DNA of 64,000 bases from Comamonas terrigena NBRC 13299 (GCF_006740045.1 NZ_AP019749.1:1631001-1695000), one strand, 5' to 3'; shown: positions 51,188 to 60,599, counted from the stretch's first letter. Notes: generated by a model from the sequence alone, not told the origin. Numbers and translations: made by a program.

Positions 51188-53155
51188 TCAGCCGCGCCGC
51201 TGCAGCCGTTCCGTTCCCAGGTGCAGCGCCAGCTTGGCGTCCAGCGGCAGTGGTTCACCGTGCAGGCGCGCGGCCAGCAGCTCGCCGCAGAGGATGGACA
51301 GCGTCAGCCCGCGCGCGCCCAGGGCGGTGAGGGCCCACAGGCCTGCCAGGTTCTCCCCGGTGTCGTCTGAGCCAGCCCCCGGGGCTGCAGAGCCCACCGC
51401 GTGCGCAGTTGCCGCCGGCCCCACCGGCCCCACGATCGGCAGCCGGTCGTGGCTGGCCACCCGCACCCGGCCCCAGGTCGGGCTGCAGCGGGCATCTTGC
51501 GGGTCAAACCAGGGGGCCATGGCTGCGCCGCTGGCGGGCAGCAGTGTGGACAGCTTGCCGTGGTTCACCGCGTGGGCGGCCGCCTGGTCGGCTGCGGAGA
51601 TGGGCATGGCGGTCACATCGCGCTCGAAGGTGGAGCCCATGACCCAGATTTCACCATGCTGCGGGTCTTGCGGCTGTGGAATATGGGTGACCAGATTGCC
51701 ATTGCCGTTGACCGGGAAGGGCGGCAGGGCGCTGGCGTTGTCTGCGGTGTGCAGCCCCCAGCTGATCTGCCCGCGGATGGGTTGCAGCGGCCACGGTTGC
51801 CGGTGCGGCAGCAAGTCAGCCGTGGCGGGGCCGCAGGCCAGTACCGCCAGGTCGGCCTCGGCCAGGATGCGGTCGTCTGCGTCCAGCGCCTGCCAGCGGC
51901 CATCTGCGCTGCGCTGCAGGCGGGCCACCACGGCATGCGCCTGCACACGGATCTGCGGGTGATGCAACTGGGCCTGCACCAGCTGGGCCGGGCGCACCCA
52001 GCCGGCTTGCTGGTGCCAGCAGGCCACGGTGTCCGGTGGGAGGCCGGCCCGGGACAGCTGGGTGGCGCTGGCGCTGTGGCTCCAATCGTCCCCCGGGCCG
52101 CCGGCCCAACTGGCCGGAAGGCCGGTGCCGCCATCGGTGCAATGCTCCAGCACGCCGCTGTGGCCCCAGTCCGTGCCTTCCTGGCACAGGTCGCGCAGGC
52201 GCTGCAGCGTCTGGCGCACCCCGTTGCGTGACAGGCGCGAGAGCACACTGTCATCGGGCGATACATGCGGGCAGAACAGGCCGGCAGGCAGGCCGGAGGC
52301 GCCGTCCGCCGGGCCGTCACCGGCTACCAGCACCTGCACCTGCCAGCCACGCAGCGCCAGGCTGTGGGCGGCGGCACTGCCGGCCAGGCCGGCACCCACC
52401 ACCAGGGCCGTGCCGGCTTGGGCCACCGGGGATGGACCCGTCTGGGCGCGCACGCGCGGTTCCCAGGCCGGGTTGAAGCAGGCCTGCAGGTTGTCGCGCT
52501 TGGGGGGCACGCCAGGCACCTTGCGCACTTCAAAGCCGCATTGCGCCAGCTGGTCGCGCACCGCGCGCGCAATGGTCCAGGTGGCCAGTTGCGTGCCGCG
52601 CCGGCAGTGGCGGGCCAGGGCTTTCAGGGTGTGGGCATCCCAGATGCCGGGGTTGGCGCTGGGGCTGAAACCGTCCAGGTAGATGCTGTCGGCCACCGTG
52701 GTCTGCTGGCGCAGCATGGCCTGGGCATCGCCAATCCACAGCGTCAGCTGCACGCGGCCGTCTTCAAAGCCCAGGCGGTGCACACCGGGCAGCAGACCAT
52801 GAAAGCGCGCGGCCAGCTGTTCGGCCAGCGGGCGCAGCAGGGGATCGGTGGGGGCAGCGCGCAGCAGGTCGGCGGCGCTGACCGGGTAGGCCTCGACCGA
52901 GGTGAAATGCAGCATGCGCGGGCGCTGCGGATCGGCCTTCCAGGCCGCCCAGGTCACCAGAAAGTTCAGGCCCATGCCAAAGCCGGTCTCCAGCACGCGC
53001 CACTGTGCCTGGTCGGCCCAAGCCGCAGGCAGGCCACAGCCTGCCAGAAACACCTGGCGCGCCTGGTTCAGTCCCCCGAGTTCGCTGTGGTAGCGGTCCT
53101 CAAAACGGGGGCTGTAAGGAGTGCCATCGGGCAGCCAGGCAATCGGTTCGGACAT
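51188..53155 (-). CDS. mnmC: Bifunctional tRNA 5-methylaminomethyl-2-thiouridine synthase MnmC
   Basis: Two-domain enzyme (655 residues) finishing the mnm5s2U34 modification of tRNA wobble positions. The N-terminal methyltransferase has PYSPRFEDRYHSELGGLNQARQVFLAG, the SAM-site FGMGLNFLVTWAAWK, and YLDGFSPSANPGIWD. The C-terminal FAD-dependent oxidase has GAGLAGSAAAHSLALRGWQVQVL (about residues 255-277), and the closing ALGARGLTLSILCGELLAARLHGEPLPL. The start at 53155 (MSEPIAWLPDG) follows the family opening; upstream in-frame codons are non-coding. Monocistronic, or last of a run with the TRIC gene 82 bp upstream. Confidence 0.95.
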   Translation of the reverse strand: MSEPIAWLPDGTPYSPRFEDRYHSELGGLNQARQVFLAGCGLPAAWADQAQWRVLETGFGMGLNFLVTWAAWKADPQRPRMLHFTSVEAYPVSAADLLRAAPTDPLLRPLAEQLAARFHGLLPGVHRLGFEDGRVQLTLWIGDAQAMLRQQTTVADSIYLDGFSPSANPGIWDAHTLKALARHCRRGTQLATWTIARAVRDQLAQCGFEVRKVPGVPPKRDNLQACFNPAWEPRVRAQTGPSPVAQAGTALVVGAGLAGSAAAHSLALRGWQVQVLVAGDGPADGASGLPAGLFCPHVSPDDSVLSRLSRNGVRQTLQRLRDLCQEGTDWGHSGVLEHCTDGGTGLPASWAGGPGDDWSHSASATQLSRAGLPPDTVACWHQQAGWVRPAQLVQAQLHHPQIRVQAHAVVARLQRSADGRWQALDADDRILAEADLAVLACGPATADLLPHRQPWPLQPIRGQISWGLHTADNASALPPFPVNGNGNLVTHIPQPQDPQHGEIWVMGSTFERDVTAMPISAADQAAAHAVNHGKLSTLLPASGAAMAPWFDPQDARCSPTWGRVRVASHDRLPIVGPVGPAATAHAVGSAAPGAGSDDTGENLAGLWALTALGARGLTLSILCGELLAARLHGEPLPLDAKLALHLGTERLQRRG

Positions 53156-53237
53156 GGGGGCAGGGTTCAGAGGAGTAAGACTAGGGGGCACCCGGGCCGA
53201 CGCCGCAGCGGCGGTACGCCGCGCCACAGGGATCCGC

Positions 53238-53903
53238 TCAGTCCCAGCGTTGCTGGTAGGAAAACGTGGGCAGCCGCCAGTGAAAGCGGATGGCGGCCAG
53301 CCGGAACAGCAGCCCGCCCGCAAAGCACACCAGGGTGCTGATGTTGGGGCCGACATCCAGCGCGCGCAGGCCCAGGAACAGCAGGCAGACGGCCAGGGAC
53401 ACGCTGGCATACAGCTCGCGGCGGAAGACCACCGGCACCTGGTTGCACAGCACGTCGCGCAGAATGCCGCCGCTGATGCCGGTGATCATACCGGCCATCA
53501 CCACCACCACGCCGGGGTAGCCCAGCTCCAGCGCCACATTGCAGCCGATCAGCGAGAAGGCGATCAGGCCCATGGCGTCCAGCAGCAGGAACACCTGCTT
53601 GAGGTGGATCATGTAGCGTGCCACCACCGTGGTCAGCAGGCCGGCGGAAATCACCAGGTACACATATTCGGGGTGCTGCGTCCAGCCAATGGGGTAGTGG
53701 CCCAGCACCATGTCGCGGATGGTGCCGCCGCCCAGTGCGGTGACGAAGGCGATCACGACCACACCAAAGATGTCCATGTTGCGGCGGCCTGCCGCCAGTG
53801 CGCCGGACATGGCTTCGGCCGTGATGGCGATCAGGTAGATCACCAGCATGACGGTGAGATTGGACAGCTGGAACGATTCCAGCAGGGAAACAGATGGAAG
53901 CAT
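53238..53903 (-). CDS. TRIC/UPF0126-family membrane protein, probable glycine-linked transporter
   Basis: Seven-span membrane protein of 221 residues made of two repeats, each with the conserved glycine-rich turn: LGGGTIRDMVLG (first) and ISGGILRDVLCNQVP (second), typical of UPF0126/TRIC proteins. A tandem glycine riboswitch and terminator lie directly upstream, so expression follows glycine; a role in glycine movement is the natural inference and fits what has been suggested for this family. The start at 53903 is preferred, though ATG 53933 inside the terminator stem is also in frame and neither has a strong Shine-Dalgarno. Confidence 0.88.
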   Translation of the reverse strand: MLPSVSLLESFQLSNLTVMLVIYLIAITAEAMSGALAAGRRNMDIFGVVVIAFVTALGGGTIRDMVLGHYPIGWTQHPEYVYLVISAGLLTTVVARYMIHLKQVFLLLDAMGLIAFSLIGCNVALELGYPGVVVVMAGMITGISGGILRDVLCNQVPVVFRRELYASVSLAVCLLFLGLRALDVGPNISTLVCFAGGLLFRLAAIRFHWRLPTFSYQQRWD

Positions 53904-53918
53904 GGCGGACCCATACGT

Positions 53919-53954
53919 GAAAAAACCAGGCATGGATGCTGTCCATGGCCTGGT
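53919..53954 (-). terminator. Terminator of the riboswitch expression platform
   Basis: On the minus strand ACCAGGCCATGGA and TCCATGCCTGGT pair around CAGCA with one bulged C, followed by six T. The 5' arm begins directly after the closing strand of the second aptamer, as expected for a glycine-controlled transcription terminator. Confidence 0.8.
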
Positions 53955-54158
53955 GCGCCTCTCCCGCTGTCCTTTGTACCTGAGAGTTGCGTGCGCGCAG
54001 CCCGGTGCTGCGGCACTTGCCCCTTCGGTGAGCCGGGCCGGGTGGCACGGGCTGCTCTCCAGTTGGCGAATCTTTGCTGCGGTACGTCGGCCTGAGCGAT
54101 TATGGGAGTTTGCGCCTTCGGCGGAGGCCGGCTGTGCAGCTGCCTCGCTCTCCCGCAG
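53953..54158 (-). promoter_or_regulatory. Tandem glycine riboswitch
   Basis: Two glycine-type aptamers read leftward. Aptamer 1 (about 54158-54061): GGGAGAG opening, CCGCCGAAGGCGCAAACTCC, then ATCGCTCAGG and GTACCGCAGC. Aptamer 2 (about 54060-53953): GGAGAGC opening, CACCGAAGGGGCAAG, then AACTCTCAGGTACAAAGGACAG and closing GGGAGAG. The linker between them is only a few bases. These conserved blocks are the known gcvT-motif cores. An intrinsic terminator follows at once, then the TRIC gene, so glycine is expected to change read-through. Upstream bases to 54241 show no gene. Confidence 0.9.
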
Positions 54159-54241
54159 AAAGCGGCGATTCTAGGCGCTTTTGTGCAGCGCAGAGGCTGC
54201 AGGGGCGTTGGTGCGGGGGAAGCGGCTTGCAGGCTGCGGGC

Positions 54242-54274
54242 AAAAGAAAGCCCCAGGGCCTGAAGCGCTGGGGC
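54242..54274 (-). terminator. Terminator after yggX
   Basis: On the minus strand GCCCCAG, an 11-base loop and CTGGGGC run into TTTCTTTTG, 45 bases after the yggX stop. Confidence 0.75.
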
Positions 54275-54319
54275 GGGTCTTCACGCAGTGCCCACCGCAC
54301 TGCGTTGGGCACGCTGCAA

Positions 54320-54598
54320 TTACTGCGCGCTGGGGGGCGGCACAAAGCCGGCTGCGGCATCGGCGCCAGCGCCGAAGAAATGGTTTTCCATCTGGCGGGC
54401 CAGGTACTGGCGGGCGCGGGCATCGGCCAGGTTCAGGCGGTTTTCGTTGACCAGCATGGTCTGGTGCTTGAGCCAGTCGGCCCAGGCTTGCTTGCTCACG
54501 CTTTCGAAAATGCGCTTGCCCAGCTCGCCGGGGTAGGGCGGAAAGTCCAGGCCTTCAGCGTCTTGGCCGAGCTTGATGCAGTGAACGGTACGTGCCAT
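54320..54598 (-). CDS. yggX: Fe(2+)-trafficking / oxidative damage protection protein YggX
   Basis: Small cytoplasmic protein (92 residues) that protects iron-sulfur enzymes from oxidative damage in enterics. The opening [39 protein letters not shown] carries the conserved Cys7, and [26 protein letters not shown] is the helical family core. The start at 54598 is set by the universal MARxVxC beginning. Divergent from the sulfate-binding protein gene. Confidence 0.95.
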   Translation of the reverse strand: MARTVHCIKLGQDAEGLDFPPYPGELGKRIFESVSKQAWADWLKHQTMLVNENRLNLADARARQYLARQMENHFFGAGADAAAGFVPPPSAQ

Positions 54599-54634
54599 AG
54601 GGGAAATCCTGTCTACGGATGTTTTGGTAATAAC

Positions 54635-54661
54635 AAACTGAAATCTTATTGGTTTCAGTTT
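54635..54661. promoter_or_regulatory. Inverted repeat in an AT-rich region upstream of the sulfate-binding gene
   Basis: AAACTGAAA and TTTCAGTTT are separated by nine bases, inside an AT-rich segment between yggX and the sulfate-binding protein. By position it is a candidate binding site for CysB or a related LysR-type regulator; it matches no strict consensus. Confidence 0.4.
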
Positions 54662-54739
54662 TGAGGGTGGCATTCCAGAATGCACAGCAACGGAGCGAGA
54701 AGCCGTTTGACAACGCAACCAGAATCACCGAGACCCTCA

Positions 54740-55771
54740 ATGACAAATCGCCGCCACTTTATCAAGTTTCCCCTGCTTGCCAGCCTTTTGACCGGCTTGA
54801 CCCTCGGCGCTCTGCCGGCTCTCCCCGCACTGGCCCAGCAGCAGGTGACGCTGCTGAATGTCTCCTACGACCCGACGCGCGAGCTGTATGTGCAATACAA
54901 TCAGGCCTTCGCCAAGTACTGGAAGGCCAAGGCCGGTCAGGATGTGACGATCAAGCAGTCGCATGGCGGCTCGGGCAAGCAGGCCCGCTCGGTGATCGAC
55001 GGCCTGGATGCCGACGTGGTGACCCTGGGTCTGGCTCCGGACGTGGATGCCCTGGTCAAGCACGGCGGTCTGGTGGCGGCCGACTGGCAAAAGCGCCTGC
55101 CGCACAACTCGGCACCTTACACCTCGACCATCATCTTCCTGGTCAAGAAGGGGAACCCCAAGGGCATCAAGGACTGGGATGACCTGATCAAGCCCGGCGT
55201 GTCGGTGATCACCCCCAACCCCAAGACATCGGCTGGCGCCCAGTGGAACTACCTGGCTGCCTGGGAATACGGCAAGCGCAAGTTCGGCGGCGAAGCCGGC
55301 GCCAAGGACTATGTGAAGAAGGTCTACGGCAATGTGCCCGTGCTGGACACCGGCGCGCGCGGCTCCACCATCACCTTTGCCCAGCGCAATGTGGGCGATG
55401 TGCTGCTGGCCTGGGAAAACGAAGCCTTCCTGGTACTCAAGGAGTTTGGTGCCGAGAAGTTCCAGATCGTGGTGCCTTCCGTCAGCATCGTGGCCGAACC
55501 CACCGTCTCCGTGGTGGACAAGAACGCCGACAAGAAGGGCACCCGCGCCGTGGCCGAGGAGTACCTGAAGTACCTGTACTCGGACGAAGGCCAGGACATC
55601 GCCGGCAAGAACTACTACCGTCCCACCTCGGAAAAGGCGCGGGCCAAATACGCAGCCCAGTTCCCCAAGCTGGATCTGTTCACCATCGACCAGGCCTTTG
55701 GCGGCTGGGCCAATGCCGGCAAGCACTTTGTGGATGGCGGCAGCTTCGATCAGATCTACACCAAGAAGTAA
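54740..55771 (+). CDS. sbp: Sulfate/thiosulfate ABC transporter substrate-binding protein
   Basis: Periplasmic sulfate receptor of 343 residues. A signal peptide of about 33 residues ends near PALA-QQQ. The mature protein has the family landmarks [49 protein letters not shown] (sulfate loop), [18 protein letters not shown] and [13 protein letters not shown]. The start at 54740 removes 20 poorly coded in-frame residues. Unusually, no cysT, cysW or cysA follows; the only neighbour is a tiny ORF at 55829, so the transporter body must be encoded elsewhere. Confidence 0.95.
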   Translation: MTNRRHFIKFPLLASLLTGLTLGALPALPALAQQQVTLLNVSYDPTRELYVQYNQAFAKYWKAKAGQDVTIKQSHGGSGKQARSVIDGLDADVVTLGLAPDVDALVKHGGLVAADWQKRLPHNSAPYTSTIIFLVKKGNPKGIKDWDDLIKPGVSVITPNPKTSAGAQWNYLAAWEYGKRKFGGEAGAKDYVKKVYGNVPVLDTGARGSTITFAQRNVGDVLLAWENEAFLVLKEFGAEKFQIVVPSVSIVAEPTVSVVDKNADKKGTRAVAEEYLKYLYSDEGQDIAGKNYYRPTSEKARAKYAAQFPKLDLFTIDQAFGGWANAGKHFVDGGSFDQIYTKK

Positions 55772-55828
55772 GCACCACGCGGCGGGGTGGCGCACGTCAC
55801 CCCGCTGCACTCAACCAAGGAGCATGCC

Positions 55829-56002
55829 ATGCAAGCACAGCCTGCCTACCAGCCTTATTTGAAAAGCAATCTCGCCCCGCGCGGCAAGGCACCCCAGGAG
55901 CAGGTGCGCCAGCTCCTGCTGGTCACCGCCCGGCAATGGGGGGTGCGGGCCATGGCACAGCAGGCGGCATCAGTGGCACGGCCCTGCTGGCAGGCAGGTT
56001 GA
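55829..56002 (+). CDS. Possible small protein after the sulfate-binding gene
   Basis: A 57-residue ORF beginning MQAQPAYQPYLKSNLAPRGK, with an AAGGAG ribosome site six to eight bases before the ATG and 57 bp after the sulfate-binding gene. It is basic, has no signal peptide or membrane segment, and is followed by more than 700 bp with no gene. The ribosome site is the main support; it could also be a degraded remnant. Function unknown. Confidence 0.4.
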   Translation: MQAQPAYQPYLKSNLAPRGKAPQEQVRQLLLVTARQWGVRAMAQQAASVARPCWQAG

Positions 56003-56651
56003 GCCTGCCCGCTCCCACATCGCGTTCGTAGGGGTTGATGCCTTGTTCTTCCGAAAGGAAGGCAAGGCTTTTTTGCATGGGACCTGCAGACAGGCGGTTG
56101 CACAGGCATTTTGTGTGCGCCTTCTATTGCACTGCAGCAGAGTTTGGTGGCGCAGAAAGCGTGAGGGCTGGAAACACCTTGCACTGCACAGTTCTGTAAA
56201 CGAAAAAATACGAACCGGAGCGCGGCAGATGCGTGAAAACGGCGTGCCAAAAAATAAAGCCTGCAGCGCAAACTGCAGGCTTTTAAAAAAGAAACTGATT
56301 GAAGTTGAACTCGCTTTGAATAAGCTTGGTGATGGCCATCCAAGCTTGTTCTCGCATAGGTTCCAAACCGCAGGGCCTGCACGGTCTACCAATCGGACTC
56401 TCCCCCCTCTCGGAATCCCATGAATATTGCACACTGCGATTTGGAGCCTGAATATTAACCGATTTCTTCCCATAGGATTTCTATATGTCAGGGGAATGAA
56501 AAATCTCTGATGAAAAGCAACAAACCGTACCGAGTTAAGCAAGCCGTCAGTTTGGCGTGAGCGCGGTGTGCAATATGCACTGCGCCAATGCCGGGGTGTG
56601 AAACCGTCGGCGCATTATCGGCGCGGCCCGGGTTGGCCGTGCCTGTGCACA
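56003..56651. other. Gene-poor, lower-GC region
   Basis: About 650 bp in which I find no convincing gene on either strand. The base composition is clearly AT-richer than the window, with short open frames lacking ribosome sites and normal codon use. It holds one intrinsic terminator-like hairpin (56259-56284). It may be the residue of a lost gene, or hold an unrecognised small RNA. Confidence 0.6.
56259..56284. terminator. Orphan terminator hairpin in the gene-poor region
   Basis: GCCTGCA and TGCAGGC enclose an eight-base loop, with TTTT on the plus side and an A-rich left flank that gives CTTTATTTT on the minus strand. No complete gene ends nearby on either strand, so it may mark an untranslated transcript. 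Confidence 0.55.
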
Positions 56652-56687
56652 CCCAGGAGCAGCCCCGTGGCGCCGGGGCTGCTCCTG
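56652..56687. terminator. 14-bp inverted repeat downstream of putA
   Basis: CCAGGAGCAGCCCC, an eight-base loop and the exact complement, 73 bp past the putA stop. It has no T-run and could be a weak terminator or mRNA 3'-end stabiliser. Confidence 0.5.
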
Positions 56688-56760
56688 GCCGTTGAGGCGG
56701 CCTGACCCCCGCGCTTGACACCTTGGAAGGCGCCAGGGCGCGAAGGGCAGGGGATGCCGG

Positions 56761-59700
56761 TTACGCCATGGTCATCAGGCTGGCATTGCCGCCAGCGGCG
56801 GCGGTGTTCACACTGACGGCACGCTCCAGCAGCAGGCGTTCCAGCGGTACCGGCGCCGTGGCGTCGGCCAGGTGGCAGCAGCCCACCAGCGGTCCGCTGC
56901 GCTGGGCCAGAGCCTGCAGCAGGCTTTGCAGGCTGGCGGCGCTGCCTTGGTGCAAGACCACATCCACTTCGGTCTGGGCCAGGGCGCCGTCGTCCACCAG
57001 TTGCACGCGGGTTTGCACGGCTTCCGGCAGGCGGCTGTGCAGCAGCGCATGCTGGCTGCTCCACAGCGCCTGGCTGCCCACGGCCAGCACCGCGGCCAGC
57101 TGGCGCAGCAAGGCGATGTCGCTGTCCGCCTGGCACAGCACCTGGGCACGCGGCAGCAACTGGTAGGTGTTGCGTTCACCGGTGGGGCCGGGCAGGGCAT
57201 AGCGCAGGCCTGCAGGGGACTGGGCGGGCAGTTCCTGACCATAGGCGTGCACGGCTTCCAGTGCCGGCTGCAATGCCGACCAGCGGGACAGGGCATGCAG
57301 GGCTTCGGGTTGCTGGACGCTGTCGATAGCCGGGCTGCAGGCGCGCTCCAGCAGGGGGCGCAGCCGGCCGGGATGGCGGGCCAGCAGGCGCAGAAGGTAC
57401 AGCGGGCCACCGGCCTTGGGGCCCGTGCCCGACAGGCCTTCGCCTCCAAAGGGCTGCACGCCCACCACGGCCCCCACCATATTGCGGTTCACATACAGAT
57501 TGCCGGCGTGGGCGCGCGCCAGCACCGCCTCCACGGTTTCGTCGATGCGGGTGTGCAGGCCCTGGGTCAGGCCATAGCCGGTGGCGGTGATCTGGTCCAG
57601 CAACTGGGGCAGCCGGTCACGGCGGTAGCGCAGCACATGCAGCACGGGGCCGAAGACTTCGCGCTGCAGCTCACTGATGGCGTCAATCTCGATCAGCGTA
57701 GGTGCCACGAACGTACCGTTGCCATCCACCGCCGGAGACAGCGGTGCCTGCGTGGTGCGGTGGCCCTTGGCCTGCATGGCGGCAATATGCTGGCGGATGC
57801 CGGCTTGCGCTTCGGCGTCGATCACCGGCCCCACATCGGTGGACAGGGCGGCGGGGTTGCCGCTGGCCAGCTCCTGCATGGCGCCGCGCAGCATTTCCAG
57901 CACGCGGGGCGCGGCGTCTTCCTGCACGCACAGCACGCGCAGGGCCGAGCAGCGCTGGCCGGCACTGTCAAACGCGCTGCTCAGCACATCGCCCACCACC
58001 TGTTCGACCAGCGCGGAAGAGTCCACGATCATGGCGTTCTGGCCGCCGGTTTCGGCAATCAGCACCACCGGTTGGCCGTCCGGGCGCAGGCGCTGGGCCA
58101 CGCTGCGCTGCAGCAGGCGCGCCACCTCGGTGGAGCCGGTGAACAGCACACCTTGCACGCGGGCATCGGCCACCAGGGTGGCGCCCACGGTGTCGCCCGC
58201 GCCGGGCAGCAGTTGCAGTGCCGGTGCAGGGATGCCGGATTGCAGCATCAGCTGCGTGGCCAGGTGGGCGACCAGCGGGGTCTGTTCGGCCGGCTTGGCC
58301 AGCACGGTGTTGCCAGCGGCCAGGGCCGCGGCAATCTGGCCAGTGAAGATGGCCAGCGGAAAGTTCCAGGGGCTGATGCACACCACCGGGCCCAGCGGAA
58401 TGTGGGTGGCGTTGGAGAAGTCACGCTGGACCTGGGCGGCGTAGTAGCGCAGAAAGTCCACGGCCTCGCGCACTTCGGCCACGGCATTGGCCGAGGTCTT
58501 GCCGGCCTCGCGCTGCAGCAGGGCGATGAACTGGGGCAGCTGTGCCTCATAGGCGTCGGCGCAGGCCTGCAGCAGGCGGGCACGCTCGGTGGTGGACGTG
58601 CGTGCCCAGTCGGCGGCGCCGGCATGGGCGGACTGCAGTGCCTGCTCCACTTCCGCCAGCGTGGCATCGCGCACTGTCCCCAGCGGGTCGCCGTGGTCGG
58701 CGGGGTTGCGCACGGCCACGGGCAGGGGGGCGGACGGCGCTGTGTCGGCAGGCAGGGCCAGCAGCGGCTGGGCATGCCAGCTGGCGCCCAGTGCCTGCTC
58801 CATGGCGGCTTGCAGCTCGGGCAGCACGGTGTCGCTGCTCAGATCCAGGCCTTGCGAATTGGCGCGTTGCGGGCCGTAGAGCTGGCCGGGCAGGGGAATG
58901 CGCGGGTGGTGTGCGCCCACGCTGCCTTCGTGGATGGTGGACTGGTCCACGACGGTGACGGGGGAAACCGCCAGTTCGTGCAGGGACAGCAGGGGGTCGG
59001 CAATGCGGTGCACGAACGAGCTGTTCGCGCCGTTTTCCAGCAGGCGGCGCACCAGGTAGGCCAGCAGCGTTTCGTGTGTGCCAACCGGGGCGTAGATGCG
59101 GCAGGGGCGGCCCAGCGGGCCCACCACCTGTTCGTACAGTGATTCGCCCATGCCGTGCAGGCACTGGAATTCATACTGGCCGCGCTGGTAGCTGGCGGGT
59201 TCGGCCATCTGGTAGATGCTGGCCAGGGTCTGCGCGTTGTGGGTGGCGAACTGGGGGTAGACCGCGTCCGGTGCTGCCAGCAGCTTGCGTGCGCATGCCA
59301 GGTAGGACACGTCGGTGTGCACCTTGCGGGTGTAGACCGGGTAGTCGGTCAGGCCGTCGATCTGGGCGCGCTTGATCTCGCTGTCCCAGTAGGCGCCCTT
59401 GACCAGGCGGACCATCAGCCGGTGGCCGGTGCGGCGTGCCAGATCGACCACATGGTCGATCACGAACGGGCAGCGCTTCTGGTAGGCCTGAATGACAAAG
59501 CCCAGGCCGTTCCAGCCCGCCAGCGATGGGGCCAGGCACAGGGCCTCCAGCAGGTCGAGGGAAATCTCCAGACGGTCGGCCTCTTCCGCATCGATGTTCA
59601 TGCCGATGTCGTACTGCCGGGCCAGTTCGGCCAGCTGCAGCACGCGTGGCAGCAGCTCGGTCATCACACGGGCGTACTGTGCGCGGCTGTAGCGCGGATG

Positions 59701-60522
59701 CAGGGCGCTGAGCTTGATGGAGATGCCCGGCCCTTCATAGATGCCGCGCCCGGCCGATGCCTTGCCGATGGCGTGTATGGCATCCACGTAGGACTGCATA
59801 TAGCGCGCTGCATCGTCCTCGGTCAGTGCGGCTTCGCCCAGCATGTCATAGGAATAGCGAAAGCCCTGCGCTTCCAGGCGGCGGGCGTTGTTCAGTGCCT
59901 CGCCAATGGTCTCGCCGGTCACAAACTGCTCGCCCATCATGCGCATGGCCATGTCCACGCCTTTGCGTACCAGGGGTTCGCCGCCCTTGGAGGTGAGCTT
60001 GGCCAGTGCCGTGCCCAGGCTGCCTTCGCTGTGCGTGGCCACCAGCTTGCCCGTCAGCAGCAGGCCCCAGGCCGCGGCATTGACGAACAGCGAGGGGCTT
60101 TTGCCCAGGTGGCTTTGCCAGTCGCCGTCGCGGATCTTGTCGCGGATCAGGGCATCGCGGGTGGCGCTGTCGGGAATGCGCAGCAGCGCTTCGGCCAGGC
60201 ACATCAGTGCAATGCCTTCCTGGCTGGAGAGCGAGAATTCCTGCAGCAAGCCCTGCACCAGCCCGCTTTTGCCGCTGCCGGCCTTGCGTGCGCGCAGCTG
60301 CTGGGCCAGTTGCAGTGCCATGTCCTGCACCGCCTGGGCGGTGGCAGCGGGCAGACGGGCCTGCTCCAGCAGCGGGGCCACCGCCTGGGGCTCGGGAATG
60401 CGGCAGGCGGCGGTGATGGCGGCACGCAAAGGCGTGGCGGGGGCCGGACCGGTCGCAAAATGGCGAACCGCATCGACGGTAGTCATGGCAGAAACAGCGC
60501 CGGCAGGCAGGGGGCTGGACAT
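56761..60522 (-). CDS. putA: Bifunctional proline dehydrogenase / glutamate semialdehyde dehydrogenase
   Basis: Oxidises proline to glutamate in two channelled steps (1253 residues). The FAD-dependent proline dehydrogenase barrel covers roughly residues 230-520 (GPGISIKLSALHPRY, NIDAEEADRLEISLDLLEAL, RLVKGAYWDSEIKRAQ). The NAD-dependent aldehyde dehydrogenase covers about 620-1060, with ISPWNFPLAIFTGQIAAALAAGNTVLAKPAEQTP, FTGSTEVARLL, ETGGQN and the catalytic cysteine in SAGQRCSALR (near 858). The C-terminal 200 residues are the trifunctional-style ALDH-like tail. The N-terminal ribbon-helix-helix DNA-binding domain of E. coli PutA is absent, and a divergent Lrp regulator probably takes its place. 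GGGAG precedes the start at 60522. Confidence 0.95.
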   Translation of the reverse strand: MSSPLPAGAVSAMTTVDAVRHFATGPAPATPLRAAITAACRIPEPQAVAPLLEQARLPAATAQAVQDMALQLAQQLRARKAGSGKSGLVQGLLQEFSLSSQEGIALMCLAEALLRIPDSATRDALIRDKIRDGDWQSHLGKSPSLFVNAAAWGLLLTGKLVATHSEGSLGTALAKLTSKGGEPLVRKGVDMAMRMMGEQFVTGETIGEALNNARRLEAQGFRYSYDMLGEAALTEDDAARYMQSYVDAIHAIGKASAGRGIYEGPGISIKLSALHPRYSRAQYARVMTELLPRVLQLAELARQYDIGMNIDAEEADRLEISLDLLEALCLAPSLAGWNGLGFVIQAYQKRCPFVIDHVVDLARRTGHRLMVRLVKGAYWDSEIKRAQIDGLTDYPVYTRKVHTDVSYLACARKLLAAPDAVYPQFATHNAQTLASIYQMAEPASYQRGQYEFQCLHGMGESLYEQVVGPLGRPCRIYAPVGTHETLLAYLVRRLLENGANSSFVHRIADPLLSLHELAVSPVTVVDQSTIHEGSVGAHHPRIPLPGQLYGPQRANSQGLDLSSDTVLPELQAAMEQALGASWHAQPLLALPADTAPSAPLPVAVRNPADHGDPLGTVRDATLAEVEQALQSAHAGAADWARTSTTERARLLQACADAYEAQLPQFIALLQREAGKTSANAVAEVREAVDFLRYYAAQVQRDFSNATHIPLGPVVCISPWNFPLAIFTGQIAAALAAGNTVLAKPAEQTPLVAHLATQLMLQSGIPAPALQLLPGAGDTVGATLVADARVQGVLFTGSTEVARLLQRSVAQRLRPDGQPVVLIAETGGQNAMIVDSSALVEQVVGDVLSSAFDSAGQRCSALRVLCVQEDAAPRVLEMLRGAMQELASGNPAALSTDVGPVIDAEAQAGIRQHIAAMQAKGHRTTQAPLSPAVDGNGTFVAPTLIEIDAISELQREVFGPVLHVLRYRRDRLPQLLDQITATGYGLTQGLHTRIDETVEAVLARAHAGNLYVNRNMVGAVVGVQPFGGEGLSGTGPKAGGPLYLLRLLARHPGRLRPLLERACSPAIDSVQQPEALHALSRWSALQPALEAVHAYGQELPAQSPAGLRYALPGPTGERNTYQLLPRAQVLCQADSDIALLRQLAAVLAVGSQALWSSQHALLHSRLPEAVQTRVQLVDDGALAQTEVDVVLHQGSAASLQSLLQALAQRSGPLVGCCHLADATAPVPLERLLLERAVSVNTAAAGGNASLMTMA

Positions 60523-60599
60523 GGAAGGCTCCCAGAGAACTGGATGGTTAATGAATTGCGCGATGATTTCCGAAAATGTGACGAATAAAATTCTGAAAA
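60523..60599. promoter_or_regulatory. putA / Lrp-regulator divergent control region
   Basis: A 77-bp AT-rich spacer with TTTCCGAAAA and GAATAAAATTC stretches between the divergent start codons. Any binding site for the regulator at 60600 must lie here or in the adjoining ends of the genes; no clean consensus was recognised. Confidence 0.45.

Noticed and set aside
56340..56410. tRNA-like pieces on the minus strand (a D-arm-like GATTGGTAGA and a GGTT..AACC pair)
   Set aside because: The anticodon stem closes on a three-base loop, the T-loop lacks TTCGAAT, and no acceptor stem pairs.
56043..56423. 126-codon open frame in the gene-poor region
   Set aside because: No ribosome site, poor codon use for this genome, and a terminator hairpin at 56259-56284 runs through its middle.
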